Positions 58,941 through 64,000 of a stretch of DNA of 64,000 bases are shown piece after piece. How positions within the stretch are numbered: the first letter of the stretch is position 1; each line of letters opens with the position of its first letter. A model generated the notes under the pieces. The model did not search any database, had not been told where the DNA came from, and worked only from the letters and a program-made list of their open reading frames with translations. A program made the position numbers and the translations under genes. Source of the DNA: Myxococcales bacterium (GTDB lineage: Bacteria; Myxococcota_A; Polyangia; Haliangiales; Haliangiaceae); contig JADKKI010000078.1 of NCBI GenBank assembly GCA_016720595.1, positions 1 to 64,000 on the forward strand, given 5' to 3'.

Positions 58941-59045
58941 GAGGTGATCACCACATAGCAAAGCGGTGTGACACGTAAACAGTCAAGCGAAACCGTGAGG
59001 TTGCTAGACCACACCGATCGCGGCTCTCATGCGTCATAACTAGGT

Positions 59046-60233
59046 ATGCGGCGCACTGCTCTCCTCCTGGCGTTCCTCGTCGCATGCGGCGGTCACGGGA
59101 GTCATTCGACGCTCCCGAAGCCGTCCGCCTCCCCGCCGATCAAGCCGGCGAGCGATCTCGCCGATGCGCGGGCCAATGCACCGCGGGCCGATCCCGGCGA
59201 CAAGGGGCTCACGGCGCGCGATCCCCGGGTCATCGACCTCGACATCATCCGGATCCGAGCCAGCGGCAGCGGGATCGGGGGAGATCCCGAGCTGACCTCG
59301 GTGGCGTCCGCAGATCTGTTCAAGCAGGCGAACGCGTCGGCCAAGGCCGGCACCACCAAGGATGCGATCGCGCGCTACCGCCAGCTGATCAGCGAGTTCC
59401 CGGACTCGCAGTACGCACCGGTGTCCCTGTTCAACATCGCCGCGGTCTATGACCACCAGGGGGATCTCCCCAACACCATCACCACCCTGGAGGAGCTGCT
59501 GAAGTCGTACCCGCAGTCCCGGGAGTCGATCGATGGCCACCTTTATATAGCCGCCCTCCAGGCCGACCATCACCTCTGGCCGCAGGCCGTGGCCACGCTG
59601 GACGCCGCGCTCGCCCGCACCAGCCTGACCTACGCCGATCGCGTGGAGGCGTTCGCGCGCAAGGGCTACGTCGAGATGGAGCAGCAGCACTTCGAGCTGG
59701 CCGACACCGCGCTCGAGGCCTCGGTGGCCGAGTGGCGCAAGGCCCCGCGGATCGAGGACCCGTACTACATCGCGATGGCGCACTACTACCGGGGCGAGCT
59801 GATGCACCGGAAGTTCGCCGCCGCCCAGGTCCGGACCGGGGATGACGAGATGGTGGCCGACCTCGAGGCCAAGCGGGTCCTGGCGGTGAAGGCCTACGAC
59901 CGCTGGAAGGAGAGCCTCGGCTTTCGCCACGCCTACTGGGCGACCGCCTCGGGCTACCAGATGTCGCAGATCTTCGTCGAGCTGTGGGAGGCGCACGTCA
60001 AGGCGCCGTACCCCAAGCGGATCGACGCCCAGACCCGCCCCAAGTACGTCGCCGACGTCCACGACCGGGTCCGCGAGCACCTCGAGAAGGCCCTCGAGGG
60101 GCACCGGATGAATGTCGAGCTCGCCCACGCCTTCGGGGTCGATACCCAGTGGAGCAAGGGCTCCGAGCAGCGCGCCGTGCAGATCCTCGAGCTGATCGCG
60201 AAGGAGTCCAAGGGCTCCTACGTGACGCCGTAA
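59046..60233 (+). CDS. TPR-repeat outer-membrane lipoprotein
   Basis: The lipobox is LVAC (Cys14) after MRRTALLLAFLVAC. Several TPR units follow: SAKAGTTKDAIARYRQLISE, PVSLFNIAAVYDHQGDL and ITTLEELLKSYPQSRESIDG, resembling the BamD/YbgF style of envelope TPR lipoproteins. The C-terminal third contains a conserved-looking helical domain (YPKRIDAQTRPKYVADVHD). No operon partners are evident, so a BAM or Tol-Pal role cannot be claimed. It is divergent from the ATP-grasp gene and converges with the next gene through a shared palindrome. Confidence 0.8.
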   Translation: MRRTALLLAFLVACGGHGSHSTLPKPSASPPIKPASDLADARANAPRADPGDKGLTARDPRVIDLDIIRIRASGSGIGGDPELTSVASADLFKQANASAKAGTTKDAIARYRQLISEFPDSQYAPVSLFNIAAVYDHQGDLPNTITTLEELLKSYPQSRESIDGHLYIAALQADHHLWPQAVATLDAALARTSLTYADRVEAFARKGYVEMEQQHFELADTALEASVAEWRKAPRIEDPYYIAMAHYYRGELMHRKFAAAQVRTGDDEMVADLEAKRVLAVKAYDRWKESLGFRHAYWATASGYQMSQIFVELWEAHVKAPYPKRIDAQTRPKYVADVHDRVREHLEKALEGHRMNVELAHAFGVDTQWSKGSEQRAVQILELIAKESKGSYVTP

Positions 60234-60252
60234 AGGGGTCAGACCCCCTTTA
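60231..60252. terminator. Palindrome shared by two stop codons, putative bidirectional terminator
   Basis: The sequence TAAAGGGGTCAGACCCCCTT plus its final TA is an inverted repeat with a TCAGA-type loop, and its ends are the TAA codons of both convergent genes. Such a GC-rich stem flanked by A/T is a plausible bidirectional terminator. Confidence 0.7.
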
Positions 60253-60936
60253 GGCGACGGCTTCGGCGCTGGCGAGGTGCTTGGTCGCGACCTTGTCGAG
60301 CCAGTCGCGGATGAACGCGGCGAACTCCGCCGCCTCCTCCTTGGTGTCCGGGGGCGGGAACAGGGTCACGCCGAGCATCGCGTTCTTGGCGACGACCTTG
60401 TCGAAGGTCGCCTTGACCGCGGCGGCGGTCGCCGGGCCGATGAACCCGTCGACCTCGAGCGGCGCGAAGCCGACGGTCGCCGCCAGCTTGTTGAGATCGC
60501 GCTGGAGCCCGAGGAACTCGTCGTGCACGGCACCGGCGCCGTAGACGATCGCGCCCTTCTCGTTCCAGTCCTTGCCCGCGCCCTTCACGTAGATCCGGAA
60601 TGGAGACACCTTGAGCGCGGTGGCGGCCGTCGAGTGCAGCCAGTCGCGGATCCGCGCCGCGTACTGCGCGACGGCCTCGACGTTGTCCGGAGTCGTGAAC
60701 TCGACCGGGACCAGGAGCGGGTTGCTCGCGAGCACCGCCTTCACGACCTTGTTCGCCGCATCCACCGTCTGCGGGCCGATCACGCCATCGACCGTGACCG
60801 GCTCGAAGTTCGCGGCCTGCGCGTACTGGTTGAGATCGGCCTGGAGCCCGCGGAACTCGGACTTCGCGAGCCCCTTGCCCGAGATCGTCGCGCCCGCCTT
60901 CGTCCAGTCCTTGTCCGCCGTGAATTCGTTCTTCAT
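60250..60936 (-). CDS. Double peptidoglycan-binding-domain protein
   Basis: The ATG at 60936 (MKNEFTADKDWTKAGATISG) is used because the longer ORF has no coding-like start. Two PG-binding-1-like units are clear: GLQADLNQYAQAANFEPV with VDGVIGPQTVDA, and GLQRDLNKLAATVGF with VDGFIGPATAAA. These are L-x-x-L-N...V-D-G-x-I-G-P-x-T repeats. Each is preceded by an alpha/beta segment that begins DKDWTKAG / GKDWNEKG, so the whole protein is two copies of a larger ~110-residue unit. There is no signal peptide, so export by another route, or a cytoplasmic use of the fold, remains open. It ends inside the shared palindrome. Confidence 0.75.
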   Translation of the reverse strand: MKNEFTADKDWTKAGATISGKGLAKSEFRGLQADLNQYAQAANFEPVTVDGVIGPQTVDAANKVVKAVLASNPLLVPVEFTTPDNVEAVAQYAARIRDWLHSTAATALKVSPFRIYVKGAGKDWNEKGAIVYGAGAVHDEFLGLQRDLNKLAATVGFAPLEVDGFIGPATAAAVKATFDKVVAKNAMLGVTLFPPPDTKEEAAEFAAFIRDWLDKVATKHLASAEAVA

Positions 60937-61026
60937 GCCGGGACGGTACCGACCCGGTCCGGGAGTACGAAGGCACTTCCGATCGAATCCACGCGTGCTA
61001 GATCCCTGCAAAACCGCGTTTCACCG

Positions 61027-61055
61027 TTGACGCCTCGGTGGGCGTCATCTATACG
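61027..61055 (+). promoter_or_regulatory. Sigma70-type promoter of the tRNA-tuf operon
   Basis: TTGACG (61027-61032) and TATACG (61050-61055) are separated by 17 bp and lie about 50 bp upstream of the first tRNA. This is a near-consensus promoter followed by a GC-rich discriminator-like stretch, as in stringent stable-RNA promoters. Confidence 0.8.
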
Positions 61056-61104
61056 TCTCCCCTCTATCGGGGGAGACCAGCGGGTAGATAGCTTGAGCGA
61101 TCCT

Positions 61105-61177
61105 GCTGGCGTAGCTCAACCGGTAGAGCACCTGACTTGTAATCAGGAGGTCGCGGGTTCGAGTCCCACCGCCAGCT
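61105..61177 (+). tRNA. tRNA-Thr(TGT)
   Basis: The 7-bp acceptor stem GCTGGCG/CGCCAGC, D-loop AGCTCAAC, anticodon loop CTTGTAA (anticodon TGT) and T-loop GGTTCGAGTCC fold as a canonical cloverleaf of 73 nt. The CCA end is not encoded. It is the first tRNA of the tuf operon. Confidence 0.95.
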
Positions 61178-61202
61178 CTGACAACTTCAAGGCCTTGTTT
61201 CT

Positions 61203-61284
<82 letters not shown>

Positions 61285-61308
61285 CCCCTAGGGTAGACCA
61301 CACGGACC

Positions 61309-61382
<74 letters not shown>

Positions 61383-61419
61383 CCGAATTTCCTGATACAA
61401 CCTCTCCCGTTTCAAATCC

Positions 61420-61491
61420 GCCCTCTTAGCACAGTGGCAGTGCACCTCCTTGGTAAGGAGGGGGTCGACAGTTCAATTCTGTCAGAGGGCT
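61420..61491 (+). tRNA. tRNA-Thr(GGT)
   Basis: Acceptor stem GCCCTCT/AGAGGGC and anticodon loop TTGGTAA (anticodon GGT) identify a second threonine tRNA. CCA is not encoded. It ends 37 bp before the tuf start codon. Confidence 0.95.
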
Positions 61492-61528
61492 CTAACCAAC
61501 CAACCACCACGCAACTCCGAGAGAGCGC

Positions 61529-62724
<1,196 letters not shown>

Positions 62725-63342
62725 ACGCTCGCCGGAAGAAGAACCAGCAGCGAGCCGATCCCAGCGCCACTCGCGCTGCCCGCAGCGGCGCGGGCGGGCG
62801 GTGCCGAGGCGGTCCCGTCGCGACCCCGGCGCGGCCGGCGCCGGGTCGGGCGCGAAGCTCGCGTGGAAGGACTTGGGCGCATAGCCCGCCGCCGTGACCC
62901 GGATGGTCCACGTCCCCGGCGGATCCTGCGGCGAGACGCTCCACCGCTTCTCGATCCAGCCGAGCACGCACTCGGCCGACGCGCGGACCTCGACGGACTT
63001 CTGATCCGGGCTGATCCACATGTCGGGATCACTTCCCCAGTCCCCGGGCGCCGGGAGGTGGAATTCCTCCCGGACCTGGACGAACCCGTCCTTGCACGGA
63101 AGGTAGAGCCGCCAGCCAAACGTGGTCCCGGCCCGCAACGGGACGTCATAGGACAGCTGGAACACGCTGTCGCGATCCCAGATCCCGAACTCGGCGGCCG
63201 CGACCTCGGGGAGGTGAACCTGGGCAGTCGGTGCTGGCGTTGCGCTGGCCGTGATGGGAGGTGGAGGCGTGGTGGTCCAGCAAGCCGCGAGCAAGAAGCA
63301 GGGCAGAACCGTCCTGCAGTTCTTGCGGAACACTCTTGCCAC
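62725..63342 (-). CDS. Hypothetical lipoprotein antisense between tuf and tRNA-Trp
   Basis: A GTG at 63342 gives [20 protein letters not shown] with a lipobox LAAC, then a Pro-rich spacer ([16 protein letters not shown]). A beta-rich domain follows: [32 protein letters not shown] and [20 protein letters not shown]. The C-terminus is undefined because no stop appears in this frame until deep inside tuf, and a further frameshift near 62740-62830 is likely; the start of the feature is therefore a guess. It interrupts the usual tuf-tRNA-Trp-secE order on the opposite strand. No family is recognised. Confidence 0.6.
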
Positions 63343-63429
63343 GTACCGTGAAAAGGGGTACACGTCCGCTTCCTTCGCATCAGCCGAGGAGTATCCGCAG
63401 ATTAGAGCAGCTAAGTATTCGAGTTCTTT

Positions 63430-63501
63430 AGGGGAGTAGCTCAATGGTAGAGCATCCGTCTCCAAAGCGGAGGGCTGCAGGTTCAAGTCCTGTCTCCCCT
63501 G
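63430..63501 (+). tRNA. tRNA-Trp(CCA)
   Basis: Acceptor stem AGGGGAG/CTCCCCT, D-arm GTAGCTCAATGGTAGAGCA and anticodon loop TCTCCAAA (anticodon CCA) identify tRNA-Trp. The bases that follow the discriminator G are CCA, so the 3' end is encoded here, unlike the four upstream tRNAs. It lies directly before secE, as in many bacteria. Confidence 0.95.
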
Positions 63502-63530
63502 CCACCGTATCAGCGTAGCGAGATCAAGTC

Positions 63531-63908
63531 GTGGCCCAGCAAGAGAACGCACCCAACAAGCCCGTTCACCTTATCTACCTCTGCGGTGCGGTGGTCCTGT
63601 TCTACATGCTCCAGTGGAGCATCGACTGGATCTGGGGTTACTTCGGTTCGCCACCCAGCGAATTCAAGATCACGTTGTTCGCAGCCGCAGTCGCGGTGTT
63701 CGCTGGCATCACGATGTATCGCAGCGATCGTATCTACGGCCTCGCCAATGAGGTCGCGTCGGAGCTGAAGAAGGTCACCTGGCCGACGGCGAAGGAAGTT
63801 CGGACGGCCACCCTCGTCGTGATCGTGATGGCGGTCGTGTCGGCGGTGATCCTCGGCATCTTCGACTTTGTTTGGTCGAATCTCACGGAGTTGGTCTATG
63901 GCGGATAG
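63531..63908 (+). CDS. secE: SecE preprotein translocase subunit
   Basis: The GTG at 63531 starts a 125-residue protein. The C-terminal SecE signature is clear: ASELKKVTWPTAKEVRTATLV followed by a transmembrane helix (VIVMAVVSAVILGIFDFVW). Two further hydrophobic segments precede it (LIYLCGAVVLFYML, FAAAVAVFAGITMY), giving the three-helix E. coli-like form. It forms the SecYEG channel with SecY, which is outside the window. It sits after tRNA-Trp and overlaps nusG by 10 bp. Confidence 0.96.
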   Translation: MAQQENAPNKPVHLIYLCGAVVLFYMLQWSIDWIWGYFGSPPSEFKITLFAAAVAVFAGITMYRSDRIYGLANEVASELKKVTWPTAKEVRTATLVVIVMAVVSAVILGIFDFVWSNLTELVYGG

Positions 63909-64000
63909 CACTTTCGCTGGCGAGCCGAATGATTCCGATGCGTCCACCGCACCGGACCGGTCCTCGTCGACCGACTCTGGGGCCCCGGCGCCGGCTGCGC
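63899..64000 (+). CDS. nusG: Transcription antitermination factor NusG, N-terminal fragment
   Basis: The ATG at 63899 overlaps the secE stop. The visible 34 residues (MADSTFAGEPNDSDASTAPD and onward) are an acidic, Ser/Pro/Ala-rich extension not present in E. coli NusG; the NGN domain lies beyond the window. The identification rests on the secE-nusG order and the tight overlap. The extension may be lineage-specific. Confidence 0.75.

Noticed and set aside
55941..58958. 1,005-residue plus-strand ORF opposite the ATP-grasp gene
   Set aside because: No motifs; the minus strand has two perfect ATP-grasp signatures. It is a GC-driven shadow.
59538..59548. TTTATATAG, promoter-like AT-rich block
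   Set aside because: It is inside the TPR lipoprotein gene, in frame and coding for Leu-Tyr-Ile; there is no -35 match or downstream gene start.

Overview
The window is high-GC (roughly 70% by eye) DNA from a Gram-negative, predatory or soil-type bacterium, most likely a member of the Myxococcota (Polyangia/Haliangiales-like). This is inferred from many lipoproteins with clear lipoboxes, MYXO-CTERM-like C-terminal tails, eukaryote-like Ser/Thr kinases, FHA/sigma-54 activators, a LigD/Ku pair and a large load of secreted proteins of unknown function. No phage, plasmid, insertion sequence or CRISPR array is seen. It is an ordinary chromosomal segment with an accessory, surface-oriented flavour, and its right end is a core translation/secretion operon.

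Left part (1-25.3 kb): the end of a phosphopantetheinyl transferase, a VWA lipoprotein, a zinc-finger plus histone-fold protein, a secreted trypsin-like protease, a serine hydrolase, a Uma2-family nuclease, an M1 peptidase, a glutaredoxin/HesB-like/rhodanese fusion, a FemAB-like N-acyltransferase, an O-methyltransferase, a Ser/Thr kinase operon, an MpaB-like oxygenase, an FHA-sigma54 activator, an RlmI-like methyltransferase, a GNAT and a FAD monooxygenase/OYE-like fusion. They are followed by an NHEJ module (divergent ligD and ku) and a Fpg-type glycosylase.

Middle (25.4-44 kb): a DUF4139-like lipoprotein with an OmpA-like insertion; a compact envelope cluster (DUF4266 lipoprotein, two proteins with heme-type CH motifs, DUF3570 and DUF2271) that I consider the best candidate for a poorly described system; an MBL-fold hydrolase, a DUF362 protein, a UPF1-like helicase, an acyl-CoA synthetase, an ECF sigma operon and a Wzx/MurJ-like flippase. 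The lipoprotein after the flippase runs into about 330 bp of near-pure G/C homopolymer, almost certainly a sequence artefact.

Right part (45-64 kb): a 1,323-residue membrane TPR protein, an NtrB-like histidine kinase, an exported HEAT-repeat protein, a DksA-like regulator, a second Ser/Thr kinase, a tandem D-Ala-D-Ala-ligase-like ATP-grasp fusion, a TPR lipoprotein and a double peptidoglycan-binding-domain protein. The last segment is the conserved tRNA-Thr/Tyr/Gly/Thr-tuf block with a strong sigma70-type promoter, then tRNA-Trp, secE and the start of nusG.

Two overall observations matter for any reader. First, at least ten otherwise intact genes are broken by single-base frameshifts, often in short homopolymers, so this is probably an error-prone or under-polished assembly rather than mass pseudogenisation. 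Second, the long tail-to-tail intergenic gaps hold related large hairpins, and one further convergent junction has a palindrome that supplies both stop codons; these look like bidirectional terminators or a small dispersed repeat family.
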